A DNA stretch of 17,626 nucleotides, taken from positions 1-17,626 of the forward strand of contig JAJFTY010000101.1 of the NCBI GenBank assembly GCA_021372695.1, given 5' to 3'. This stretch comes from Deltaproteobacteria bacterium. GTDB taxonomy: Bacteria; Desulfobacterota; Syntrophia; Syntrophales; UBA5619. This document shows, piece by piece, positions 1 through 7,079 of the stretch. Under the pieces are notes generated by a model. That model was not told the origin of the DNA. It saw nothing but the letters and a program-made list of their open reading frames with translations, and did not search any database. The translations under genes and the position numbers were made by a program. The stretch's first letter is position 1; each line of letters starts with the position of its first letter.

Positions 1-873
1 CCAGCGGCCGCTCACCCGGTGGAAGGATTCGCAGCAGTCGCCCACGGCGTAAACCCCCTCCTTCGGGGTACGCTGGGAGAAACTGACCCGGATCGCCCCC
101 GTTTCCCCGAGGGGAAGCCCCATCCGCCGGGCAAGGGTGACCTCGGGCTTGATCCCGACTGCCATCAGGATCATGTCCGCCTCGGCAGCGCCGTGGTTCG
201 TCACCAGGCGGAGCCGGCACTCTTTCCCCGTTTCGACGGCCCGGATCTCCGCGTCCGTGACGAAGTCGACCTCATGCAGACGGAGCTCCTCCAGCACGAC
301 CTTCGCCAATTCGGGGTCCCAGCGGTTCACGGGAAGCTTTGCCCGATGGAACACCCGGGTCTCGATGCCGAGGTTCCGGAGCGCCTCGCACATCTCCATA
401 CCGATGAAGCCCGCCCCGACGATGATCGCCTTCCGGCACGGGACGTCGCGGAGCCACGCCTTGATCCGGAGGGCGTCGGTCAGCTTCTTCAGCGTGAAGA
501 CCCCCTCCAGCGTCTCCCCGGGAATCCCCGGCATCAACGCCGTGGTCCCCGTCCCCAGGACCAGAAAGTCATAGGGGAGAGACGTTCCGTCTGCCAGGCG
601 GACCGTGCGCGCCTTCTCATCGACCTCTTCCACCCGGCTGTCGATCAGGACATCGATCCCCGTTTTCCGGAACTCTTCCGGCGTCCGGGCAACCAGCGTT
701 TTTTCGTCTTTGATTACATCACCGATGTAATAGGGCATCGGTCAGGCGGCCACCGCAACCTGCGAGCGCTGCTCGATCAGGACGACCTCCAGCGACGGAT
801 CACCCCGCCGCGCCTCGGCCGCCGCGGAGCCTCCGGCCGCCCCCGCTCCGATGATCACGACATGCTTTCCCAT
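1..873 (-). CDS. NADH oxidase / CoA-disulfide reductase-like flavoprotein, probable selenoprotein (C-terminus outside window)
   Basis: This is an FAD- and pyridine-nucleotide-dependent oxidoreductase of the Nox/CoA-disulfide-reductase family, in which a single redox cysteine near residue 43 works with FAD. Visible are the N-terminal FAD fold with VIIGAGAAGGSAA (6-18), the second dinucleotide fold with AIIVGAGFIGMEM (about 132-144) and the FAD-contacting AVGDCCES near the left edge. Codon 44 (complement 742-744) is UGA, followed by PMPYYIGDV. It falls where relatives have the catalytic Cys of a C-x-x-P-Y motif. There is no other stop in the 291 codons present, and a SECIS-like hairpin follows, so I read it as selenocysteine. 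The ATG at 873 has GGGGAGGGG just upstream. The gene lies 152 bp downstream of the sigma-54 activator on the same strand and may share its transcript. Family members run to about 440-570 residues, so a third or more is missing. The alternative is a nonsense mutation of a Cys codon. The exact substrate is not decided. Confidence 0.85.
713..744 (-). promoter_or_regulatory. Candidate bacterial SECIS element downstream of the in-frame UGA
   Basis: Read on the minus strand, the UGA at 744-742 is followed by 10 nt, then ATTACATC (731-724), loop GGT (723-721), then GATGTAAT (720-713). This is a perfect 8-bp stem with an apical loop 18 nt after the UGA. Bacterial SECIS elements lie inside the coding region just 3' of the UGA, with a small G-containing apical loop about 16-37 nt away. 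E. coli fdhF also carries GGU in its loop. The AT-rich stem stands out in a GC-rich gene, although its codons also encode the expected YYIGDVI motif. Function as a SelB site is inference. Confidence 0.75.
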
Positions 874-955
874 AACCCCTCCCCATGTTGAAGATATCCT
901 CAGCAGGCTGCGGAGAATCTTCGCTCCTTACGGGGGGAAACCATTCCGTTTTGCC

Positions 956-986
956 CGTATTCCCGCGGCAAGCCGCGGGAAATACG
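956..986. other. Strong intergenic hairpin (14-bp stem, one bulge)
   Basis: CGTATTCCCGCGGC (956-969) pairs with GCCGCGGG plus AATACG (972-979 and 981-986), with only A980 unpaired and AA at the tip. A further inverted pair, CGTTTTGC at 947-954 and GCAAAACG at 1007-1014, encloses it. It lies between the stop of the sigma-54 activator and the start of the Sec flavoprotein, both on the minus strand. No U-run follows on the minus strand, so it is not a classic intrinsic terminator. It could attenuate transcription, protect an mRNA end or be a protein-binding site. Confidence 0.6.
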
Positions 987-1025
987 CTCACGGGCGGATT
1001 CAGCCTGCAAAACGTTGGACCGCCG

Positions 1026-2564
1026 TCAGCCCGGGCTTTTTCGCCCATAGGAAATCCCCAGTTTCTTCATCCGGCTCCGGAGCGTGCTCGGATTGATTCC
1101 CAGAAGCGCCGCAGCTCCCCCGGGCCCATGCACCACACCGCCGGCCATTTTTAAAACACGGCGGATATGGTTGGCGCCGACCGCATCGAGGCTGAGCGTC
1201 CGGTGCAGCCCACTCGTTTCCGCGGCGCGGCCGGCTTCATCATCACCTTCGGCCACGGTCTTGAAATTCAGCAGTTCCCCCCGGTTCAGGATCAGCTCCC
1301 TCTCCACAACATTCTCCAATTCCCGCACATTTCCGGGCCAGGCGTAGCCCATCAGGCGGTCGAGGGCGCCCGGCGCCAGATCCGGAATGGCGGGCAGTTT
1401 CAGTTCATAGGATTTCTTCCCGAGAAAATGATGGAGGAGAGAGGGGATATCCTCCTTCCGGTCCCGGAGCGGCGGCACCTCGATCGGGAAAACGTTGAGG
1501 CGAAACCAAAGGTCTTCGCGGAACTGCCCCGCCCGGACCATCCCCCGGAGGTTCCGGTGTGTCGCGGCAATGATCCGGATATCGACCGGAATCGCTTTGG
1601 AGCCGCCGACACGCTCGATCTCTTTCTCCTGGAGGACGCGAAGCATCCGGATCTGCGCCTGAGGCGGCAGTTCCCCCACCTCGTCCAGGAAGATCGTCCC
1701 GTGGTTCGCCCGCTCGAAGCGGCCGCGCTTCTGTTCGATCGCACCCGTGAAGGCGCCCCGCTCATGGCCGAAAAGTTCACTGTCAATCAGGGCCTCGGGG
1801 ATCGCTCCGCTGTTCACCGTAATGAAAGGCCCCTTCCGCCGGGGCGAGGAGTAGTGGATGGCGTTGGCAATCACCCCCTTGCCGACGCCCGTCTCCCCGA
1901 GTAGCAGGACCGGGCTCTCCAGCGGGGCCACCTGGCGGACCATCTCCATCGTTTCCCGCAGGCCGAAATCCCCCCCGACGATCTCGTCGCCCGACATCCG
2001 GAAAAGTTCCTGGTGAAGATACCGGTTGTCGTCCGCGAGCCGCTCTTTGAGCTTCACGACCTCCTCATGCTGGAGGGCGTTGGCCAGGGCGATGGCACAG
2101 GGCTCGTTCAGCAGGGAAAGGAGCCGGGCATGCTCTTCGGTATAACGGTCCTTTCCTTCCGCGGTGAGGGCGAGGGTGCCGAGCCTCGTCTGTTCGACAA
2201 CCAGGCGCATCAGAAGCGTGGACGAGCCCTGTGTCCGGAGAGATGCGGCAATCCTGGCCACAACCGGGTCCTCTTCGAACCGGTTGACGATTCGGACATT
2301 GGGCACCCGCCCGTTCCTGAAGCTGTCCCGCCCCTCCTTTGTCAGGGAGGTGATTTTTTCCAGGGATCGCGCCCCGGTCCTTGTCACCTCCGCAATCGTC
2401 CGGATCGCACCGAGATTCGGCTCATAGAGGTGCAGGTGGATCGCATCAACCGGCATCACCCGGGCCAGATAGGGGAGGATTTGCGTCAGGGCCTTTTCAA
2501 TATCCAGGCTGCCGCAGATCAGCATCGTCGCCTGACGGAAGAACTCGTTCTCATCGATGACCAT
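1026..2564 (-). CDS. Sigma-54-dependent transcriptional activator, GAF-AAA+-HTH (FhlA/NorR-like architecture)
   Basis: A 512-residue enhancer-binding protein that remodels RNA polymerase-sigma54 with ATP. It has an N-terminal GAF-type sensor (about 10-165), a short linker helix, and a central AAA+ domain with Walker A GETGVGKG (223-230), the sigma54-contacting loop GAFTGA (270-275), Walker B FLDEVGE (292-298) and REDLWFRLN (349-357). The C-terminal Fis-type helix-turn-helix covers GGAAALLGINPSTLRSRMKK (about 482-501). The ATG at 2564 follows AAAAGGAG with normal spacing. There is no receiver domain, so control is by a ligand or redox signal at GAF; the ligand cannot be read. It is divergent from the CstA operon, and the region between holds palindromes and a -24/-12 promoter, so that operon is its likely target. 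A sigma-70 promoter at 2658-2686 probably drives it and overlaps the operator. The Sec flavoprotein downstream could be a co-transcribed partner. Confidence 0.95.
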   Translation of the reverse strand: MVIDENEFFRQATMLICGSLDIEKALTQILPYLARVMPVDAIHLHLYEPNLGAIRTIAEVTRTGARSLEKITSLTKEGRDSFRNGRVPNVRIVNRFEEDPVVARIAASLRTQGSSTLLMRLVVEQTRLGTLALTAEGKDRYTEEHARLLSLLNEPCAIALANALQHEEVVKLKERLADDNRYLHQELFRMSGDEIVGGDFGLRETMEMVRQVAPLESPVLLLGETGVGKGVIANAIHYSSPRRKGPFITVNSGAIPEALIDSELFGHERGAFTGAIEQKRGRFERANHGTIFLDEVGELPPQAQIRMLRVLQEKEIERVGGSKAIPVDIRIIAATHRNLRGMVRAGQFREDLWFRLNVFPIEVPPLRDRKEDIPSLLHHFLGKKSYELKLPAIPDLAPGALDRLMGYAWPGNVRELENVVERELILNRGELLNFKTVAEGDDEAGRAAETSGLHRTLSLDAVGANHIRRVLKMAGGVVHGPGGAAALLGINPSTLRSRMKKLGISYGRKSPG

Positions 2565-2657
2565 CGGCTTCTCCTTTTATAAAGAAGGCCCTGGTGAATC
2601 TAAAGATTTTCTTCGCTATCCGGAGGCATGGCCGAAAGGTGACTGCCGCGCGGTGTG

Positions 2658-2686
2658 ATTTTACATGCCGTTACGATATTTCGCAA
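2658..2686 (-). promoter_or_regulatory. Probable sigma-70 promoter of the sigma-54 activator gene
   Basis: On the minus strand TTGCGA (2686-2681) and TAAAAT (2663-2658) are separated by exactly 17 nt. The -10 box matches five of six consensus bases and the -35 box four of six. The -35 hexamer is part of the leftmost TTGCGAA operator half-site, which would let the activator repress its own synthesis. Confidence 0.55.
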
Positions 2687-2708
2687 GCATATTTGCGAAT
2701 ATTCGCAA
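2680..2708. promoter_or_regulatory. Palindromic operator / upstream activating sequence, three TTCGCAA half-sites
   Basis: TTCGCAA occurs at 2680-2686 and 2702-2708, and its complement TTGCGAA at 2693-2699. The second and third form a perfect 16-bp palindrome, TTGCGAATATTCGCAA (2693-2708). The first and second form a 7-bp inverted repeat with a 6-bp spacer. The palindrome centre is about 84 bp upstream of the predicted sigma-54 start site, a normal distance for an enhancer-binding protein, with AT-rich DNA between. Binding by the adjacent activator is inference. Confidence 0.7.
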
Positions 2709-2758
2709 TTTCATCGGCCGCATCATAGTAACTAACTGAAATAACATGATAAATTATT

Positions 2759-2774
2759 TGGCACACCCTATGCT
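2759..2774 (+). promoter_or_regulatory. Sigma-54 (-24/-12) promoter of the CstA operon
   Basis: TTGGCACACCCTATGCTC contains the invariant GG (2760-2761) and GC (2772-2773) exactly 10 nt apart, with the full TGGCAC -24 core. The predicted transcript start is near 2785, 28 nt before the ATG at 2813. It lies next to a divergent sigma-54 activator and its palindromic sites, which strengthens the call. Confidence 0.85.
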
Positions 2775-2812
2775 CATTGCTTCGCAGGATTTTTCGGGAG
2801 GTCAGGAGAAGG

Positions 2813-3202
2813 ATGAAGTGGGCAGAGATGATCAAGCTCCGGTTTACTGAAAACGACCGCGACACCGTCGAACAGGCGCTCGCCGGATTCATCGGGGACG
2901 TCGGCCGGCAGGATGGGCTGCGGAAGGTCCATCTCTACCGCCATATCGCGATCGCGGGAGACCTGTGTATCCTGCTCCGTTGGGACTCCGCGGAGGCGGC
3001 GCCCCAGGGAAGCGCGGTCGGCCTCTCACTCGTCCATCTCCTCGGGGAGTTCGGTCTGACGAACCATTCCGTCTGGATTGAGGGAAAAACCATGAAAGCA
3101 CCCCATCATGGCGGAGAGACGGGCCGGCAGCGGAAGTCGGGACGAGGGCCGCGGGGTAGGCTCCAGCCATCGTCATCACCAACAAGCGGAGGTAATTTAT
3201 GA
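2813..3202 (+). CDS. Small protein of unknown function, translationally coupled to the CstA transporter
   Basis: I do not recognise a named family. The 129-residue protein begins MKWAEMIKLRF, and its globular part ends near GLTNHSVWIEG (about 84-94). It is soluble, with no signal peptide or membrane segment. The pattern of strands and a helix over about 90 residues would fit a small ferredoxin-like/dimeric alpha-beta barrel fold, which is a guess. I recall similar short proteins in Desulfobacterota that start MKW and end near NHSVWIE. If so, the Gly/Arg/Ser-rich last 35 residues here are an extra tail. The ATG at 2813 is chosen because AGGAGAAGG precedes it; an in-frame TTG at 2777 would lie upstream of the predicted transcript start. 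The stop TGA (3200-3202) overlaps the cstA ATG (3199-3201) as ATGA, implying coupled expression and a shared role, such as an accessory or sensor subunit. Confidence 0.75.
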   Translation: MKWAEMIKLRFTENDRDTVEQALAGFIGDVGRQDGLRKVHLYRHIAIAGDLCILLRWDSAEAAPQGSAVGLSLVHLLGEFGLTNHSVWIEGKTMKAPHHGGETGRQRKSGRGPRGRLQPSSSPTSGGNL

Positions 3203-5019
3203 ATGCGTTGACACTGGTCTTCATCTCGTTATGCGTCTTCGCGATCGGCTACCGGTTCTACGGCCTGTTCATCGCCAACAAGGTCCTGGAGCTGAGCGCG
3301 GAGCGGGTCACGCCGTCCGTCAAGATGGCCGACGGCCATGACTACGTCAAAACCAACAAGTATGTCCTCTTCGGGCACCACTTTGCCGCCATTGCCGCGG
3401 CGGGACCGCTTCTGGGGCCGGTCCTGGCCGCCCAGTTCGGCTACCTGCCCGGCGCCCTGTGGATCATCGTCGGCTGCGTCCTTGCGGGTGCGGTCCACGA
3501 CATGGTGGTCCTGTTCGCCTCGGTCCGCCACAACGGCCACAGCCTGGCGAAGATTGCGGAGAGCGAAATCGGCAAGACCACCGGTATCGTTGCCGGGTGG
3601 GCGATCCTGTTCATCCTGATTCTCACCCTGGCGGGGCTCTCCATCGCGGTGGTCAATGCGATGGCCGAGAGCGTCTGGGGGACCTTCACCGTCTTTGCAA
3701 CAATCCCCATCGCGCTGATCATGGGGCTCTACCTCCACGTCTGGCGGCCCGGAGACGTCAAAGGGGCGTCCATCATCGGCGTCGTCTTGCTCTTCTTCGC
3801 CGTCCTCGCCGGCCCGTATGTCGTCGCAAGCCCGACCCTCTCCGCGATCTTCATGCTGAGCAAAAAGCAGCTCTCCCTGTTCATCCCGGTCTACGGCTTT
3901 ATCGCCTCGGCCCTCCCGGTGTGGCTCCTGCTCTGCCCGCGGGATTATCTTTCCACCTATCTGAAGATCGGGACGATCGCGATGCTCGCCCTCGGAATCT
4001 TCTGGGTCCACCCGACCTTCCTGATGCCGGCCATCACCCCGTTTGTCCACGGCGGCGGTCCGGTCATCCCCGGTTCGGTTTTCCCCTTCATCTTCATCAC
4101 GATCGCCTGCGGGGCGCTCTCCGGATTCCATGCCATCATCGGTTCCGGAACGACCCCCAAGATGATCGGCAATGAACGGGACGTCCTGTTCATCGGCTAC
4201 GGCGCCATGCTGACGGAGGGCTTCGTCGCGATCATGGCGCTCATCGCCGCCTGCGTGCTGGTCCCGGCGGACTACTTCGCGATCAACTCGGCACCGGCCG
4301 TTTTCGAGAAACTGGGGATCGCCACGGTGAACCTGCCGGCGCTGGCCCAGCAGGTCGGCGAGAATATCCAGGGCCGTCCGGGCGGTGCCGTCTCATTGGC
4401 CGTCGGCATGGCCTACGTCTTCTCCGGCGTCCCCTTCATGCAGGGGCTCATGTCCTACTGGTACCACTTCGCCATCATGTTCGAAGCGGTGTTCATCCTG
4501 ACGGCCGTCGATACGGGGACCCGGGTCGGGCGCTTCTTCCTGCAGGAGATGATCGGAAAGGTGATCCCGAAGTTCGGCGAGATTCATTGGATGCCCGGAA
4601 TCATCATGACCAGCGGCCTGTTCACCTTCGTGTGGGGCTATCTGGTCTATACGGGCGACATCACCACGATCTGGCCGCTGTTCGGCATGAGCAACCAGTT
4701 GCTCGCCTCCAGCGGACTCATCATCGGCACGGCCATCGTCATCCGCCTGAAGAAGGGGCAATATGCCTGGATGACGGCGGTGCCGGGCATCCTGATGGCC
4801 TTCATCACCATGTACGCCGGCTATGAAAACATCGTCGGGAACTATCTCCCGAAAGAGAAATATCTGCTGGTTGCCCTGTCCGTGCTCATCATGGTCATGA
4901 TGGTCTGCGTTTTCATCGGGGCCGTCCAGCGGTGGTTCGAGCTCCGCGAACTCGAAAAGGACAGGAACGATGTTCTGGACAAGTACGGCAAGCACGTCCT
5001 GGTGAGAGTGGAGGAGTGA
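3199..5019 (+). CDS. cstA: CstA-family carbon starvation / pyruvate-peptide transporter
   Basis: A 606-residue inner-membrane protein with many hydrophobic helices throughout. Family hallmarks are DYVKTNKYVLFGHHFAAIAA (48-67), the following GPLLGPVLAAQFGYLPG (69-85), PVWLLLCPRDYLSTYLKIG (240-258) and GALSGFHAIIGSGTTPKM (305-322). E. coli CstA and BtsT are induced by carbon starvation or pyruvate and transport pyruvate (BtsT, with protons) and possibly peptides; the substrate here is not readable. At 606 residues it is somewhat shorter than E. coli CstA (about 700). Translation begins at the ATGA overlap with the preceding small gene; CGGAGG at 3187-3192 is the ribosome site. Transcription should come from the sigma-54 promoter at 2759-2774 under the divergent activator and end at the terminator at 5101-5138. 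Confidence 0.95.
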   Translation: MNALTLVFISLCVFAIGYRFYGLFIANKVLELSAERVTPSVKMADGHDYVKTNKYVLFGHHFAAIAAAGPLLGPVLAAQFGYLPGALWIIVGCVLAGAVHDMVVLFASVRHNGHSLAKIAESEIGKTTGIVAGWAILFILILTLAGLSIAVVNAMAESVWGTFTVFATIPIALIMGLYLHVWRPGDVKGASIIGVVLLFFAVLAGPYVVASPTLSAIFMLSKKQLSLFIPVYGFIASALPVWLLLCPRDYLSTYLKIGTIAMLALGIFWVHPTFLMPAITPFVHGGGPVIPGSVFPFIFITIACGALSGFHAIIGSGTTPKMIGNERDVLFIGYGAMLTEGFVAIMALIAACVLVPADYFAINSAPAVFEKLGIATVNLPALAQQVGENIQGRPGGAVSLAVGMAYVFSGVPFMQGLMSYWYHFAIMFEAVFILTAVDTGTRVGRFFLQEMIGKVIPKFGEIHWMPGIIMTSGLFTFVWGYLVYTGDITTIWPLFGMSNQLLASSGLIIGTAIVIRLKKGQYAWMTAVPGILMAFITMYAGYENIVGNYLPKEKYLLVALSVLIMVMMVCVFIGAVQRWFELRELEKDRNDVLDKYGKHVLVRVEE

Positions 5020-5049
5020 TTCTCGAAGGTTCACGGGCTAAAAGGAAAT

Positions 5050-5091
5050 CCGGCCGAGGGAGCCACTCAAGGTAAATGCCGCCCCGGCCGG
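5050..5091. other. Inverted repeat in the 3' region of the cstA transcript
   Basis: CCGGCCG (5050-5056) can pair with CGGCCGG (5085-5091), enclosing 28 nt. It lies between the cstA stop and the intrinsic terminator and may help protect the transcript end. No known riboswitch consensus was recognised in the loop. Confidence 0.35.
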
Positions 5092-5100
5092 TCTTTATAA

Positions 5101-5138
5101 GAGGGCTGTCCTCCCCAAGGAGGGCAGCCTCTCTTTTT
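5101..5138 (+). terminator. Rho-independent terminator of the cstA operon
   Basis: GAGGGCTGTCCTCC (5101-5114), loop CCAA, and GGAGGGCAGCCTC (5119-5131) form a long stem with G-U wobbles and minor mismatches at the base. TCTTTTT (5132-5138) follows. Read on the other strand it also forms a stem and could stop the convergent lgt transcript, though with a poor U-run. Confidence 0.85.
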
Positions 5139-5228
5139 GAAAATCGATGTTCCGGAATCCCTCCCCCGTCGCCGGGAGAGATCATTTCACTTCCGCCCAA
5201 TGGACAGGGCTCGAAATGTGTTTGCTTT

Positions 5229-6074
5229 CTACGGCTGTTTCGGCGTGGCCGCACGGCGGAGAGCGAAGATCACCGCGCCCGCCGCAATCATCAGCAGACA
5301 GAGGAGCTGGCCCATGCTGAACGGCCCCAAGACAAAGCCGAGCTGGACGTCAGGCTCGCGAAAAAATTCGATGAAGAAGCGGATCAGGCCGTAGCCCATA
5401 ACATAGACGGCGAAAAGCGCGCCGGTGAAAGAAAACCTCCGCCGGAGTGCCCAGAGGATGACAAACAGGACGATCCCCTCGAAGAAAGCCTCGTAGAGCT
5501 GCGAGGGGTGGCGAAGCAGGTGCTGCGGGTCGAGGGGGAAGACCATCCCCCAGGGGACGTCCGTTGCCCGGCCGTAGAGCTCGCCGTTGATGAAGTTGCC
5601 GAGCCGCCCGAAGGTGTAGCCAAGGGGAATCGCCGAGGTGAAGAGGTCGGCAAAGCGCCAGAAATCGACCCCGCGCTTCCGGCAGAAGATCACGGAGGCG
5701 ATCAGGATGGCGATCACCCCCCCGTGGTAGGACATCCCGCTGATCCCCACGAAATGAAAGCCGTTGCTGAATTCGAAGGGGAAGATGATCTCCAGGGGAT
5801 GCTGCAGGTAATAACCGAGGTTGTAGAAGAGAACATAGCCGAGCCTGCCGCCGAGGATCACCCCGAGGATCGCCCAGACGAAATAGTCCTGGATCAGCTC
5901 CGCCGAATAGGACAGTTTCTCCTGCTTTATCCGGCGCATGACGAGCCAGTAGATGCAGGCAAAGGCCGCGAGGTACATCAGGCTGTACCAGCGCATCTGG
6001 AAGGAGCCGATCTCGAAGAGATAGGGGCTCATCTGCGACGGCAGGTGCTGCCAGGCGGCGGTCCATGATTCCAT
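5229..6074 (-). CDS. lgt: Prolipoprotein diacylglyceryl transferase
   Basis: Lgt moves the diacylglyceryl group from phosphatidylglycerol to the lipobox cysteine of prolipoproteins, the first step of lipoprotein maturation in the inner membrane. The 281-residue protein has about seven hydrophobic helices. It carries the Lgt signature GRLGNFINGELYGR (156-169) with the catalytic arginine, MSYHGGV (114-120) with the conserved histidine, GGRLGYVLFYN (75-85) and the C-terminal RFFIEFFREPD (232-242). Length is normal. The ATG at 6074 directly follows the trxB stop (TAG-ATG), with GGGGAGG inside the trxB end as ribosome site, so the two are translated together. An internal Met at residue 15 is less likely because it lacks such a site. 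Confidence 0.96.
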   Translation of the reverse strand: MESWTAAWQHLPSQMSPYLFEIGSFQMRWYSLMYLAAFACIYWLVMRRIKQEKLSYSAELIQDYFVWAILGVILGGRLGYVLFYNLGYYLQHPLEIIFPFEFSNGFHFVGISGMSYHGGVIAILIASVIFCRKRGVDFWRFADLFTSAIPLGYTFGRLGNFINGELYGRATDVPWGMVFPLDPQHLLRHPSQLYEAFFEGIVLFVILWALRRRFSFTGALFAVYVMGYGLIRFFIEFFREPDVQLGFVLGPFSMGQLLCLLMIAAGAVIFALRRAATPKQP

Positions 6075-7040
6075 CTAGTAGGCCTCCCCTTTCAGCTCCT
6101 CCACGTAGAGCTGGGCGGAGATGGCCGCCGTCGCCCCGTCGCCGCAGGCCGTGACCACCTGTCTGAGACCCTTCGCGATGCAGTCCCCACAGGCGAAGAT
6201 CCCGGGAGCCGAGGTCCGCATGTTCGCATCGACCGTGATGTAGCCCCCCGCATCGGTGTCGACAAGCCCCCGGAAGGGGGCGGTGTTCGGGGTGAGGCCG
6301 ACGAAGATGAAGACGCCGTTCACGGCCAGCTCGCGCGTGGCCCCGGTCTTGACGTCCTTCAGCCTGACCCCCTGGACGAGGTCGAGCCCCTCGATCGATT
6401 CAACCACGGAATCCCAGGCGAAGGCGATCTTCTCGTTGGCGAAGGCCCTCTTTTGCAGGACCGCCGCCGCCCGCAGCCGGTTCCGGCGGTGGATCACCGT
6501 GACCTTCTTCGCAAAGCGGGTGAGATAGATCGCCTCCTGAATGGCCGAGCTTCCGCCGCCGACCACCGCGACCTCGCGATTGCGGTAAAAGGGGCCGTCA
6601 CAGGTGGCGCAGAAGGAGACCCCTTTTCCGACGAAGCGCTCCTCGCCCACGGCGCCCAGGCGCCGCCAGTTCGCGCCGGTCGCGATGATCACGGCGTGCG
6701 CCCCGTAGCGCATCTCGCCGGCCGCGACCTCCCAGCCGTCCGTTTCGCCCCATTTCTTCTTCGTCACCGAAGTCACGTCACCCGACGCGGTCTGCAGGCC
6801 GAACTGGACGGCCTGCTTCCGGAAGCGGTCCACCAGATCGGCGCCGATGATCCCGTCCGGAATACCCGGATAGTTCTCGATCAGGTCGGTCATGGTGATC
6901 TGGCTGAGCGTCGAACTGCCCGCGATGGAGAGCGTCCGGAGGGCCGCCCTTGCGGCATACATTCCCGCGGTGAGGCCTGCCGGCCCCCCGCCGATGATCA
7001 CGACGTCATAAGGTGGATTGGAAGCCGTCTGTTCGGTCAT
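6075..7040 (-). CDS. trxB: Thioredoxin reductase (NADPH-type)
   Basis: A 321-residue low-Mr thioredoxin reductase that passes electrons from NADPH through FAD and a CxxC pair to thioredoxin in the cytosol. It shows the FAD motif IIGGGPAG (15-22), the redox pair CATC (144-147) in SFCATCDGPFY, the NADPH fold GGGSSA (161-166), the phosphate-binding HRRNRLR (184-190) and a C-terminal FACGDC. The HRR motif points to NADPH rather than ferredoxin. The ATG at 7040 is preferred because AAGGAG lies 8-9 nt upstream; an in-frame TTG 13 codons earlier overlaps the operator palindrome and the expected transcript start. It is first in a two-gene operon with lgt. A sigma-70 promoter (7078-7106) and a palindrome (7064-7079) control it, so a redox- or stress-responsive repressor is plausible. 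Confidence 0.95.
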   Translation of the reverse strand: MTEQTASNPPYDVVIIGGGPAGLTAGMYAARAALRTLSIAGSSTLSQITMTDLIENYPGIPDGIIGADLVDRFRKQAVQFGLQTASGDVTSVTKKKWGETDGWEVAAGEMRYGAHAVIIATGANWRRLGAVGEERFVGKGVSFCATCDGPFYRNREVAVVGGGSSAIQEAIYLTRFAKKVTVIHRRNRLRAAAVLQKRAFANEKIAFAWDSVVESIEGLDLVQGVRLKDVKTGATRELAVNGVFIFVGLTPNTAPFRGLVDTDAGGYITVDANMRTSAPGIFACGDCIAKGLRQVVTACGDGATAAISAQLYVEELKGEAY

Positions 7041-7063
7041 ATCTCGTTTCTCCTTGTCGGTTG

Positions 7064-7079
7064 TTGTGCGCTCGCACAA
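7064..7079. promoter_or_regulatory. Palindromic operator at the trxB transcription start
   Basis: TTGTGCG (7064-7070), CT, CGCACAA (7073-7079): a perfect 7-bp inverted repeat with a 2-bp centre. It touches the -10 box and covers the expected start site of the trxB-lgt transcript, the usual position of a repressor site. The cognate regulator is not in this window. Confidence 0.6.

Noticed and set aside
742..744. Reading the UGA as an ordinary stop or frameshift scar
   Set aside because: The frame is unchanged before and after, the stop falls precisely on the redox Cys, and a hairpin with SECIS geometry follows. Kept only as the alternative hypothesis.
19..891. Open plus-strand frame opposite the Sec flavoprotein
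   Set aside because: Pro/Asp/Arg-rich shadow; the minus strand carries two dinucleotide folds and continuous family motifs on both sides of the UGA.
2777..2812. TTG start 12 codons upstream of the small cstA-coupled gene
   Set aside because: It lies before the predicted sigma-54 transcript start (about 2785), while the ATG at 2813 has a good ribosome site.
3229..4131. 300-codon open frame antisense to cstA
   Set aside because: Strongly acidic low-complexity translation typical of antisense high-GC frames; cstA motifs on the plus strand are unambiguous.
5050..5091. Possible riboswitch after cstA
   Set aside because: It lies downstream of cstA with no plus-strand gene to control, and no riboswitch consensus was recognised on either strand.
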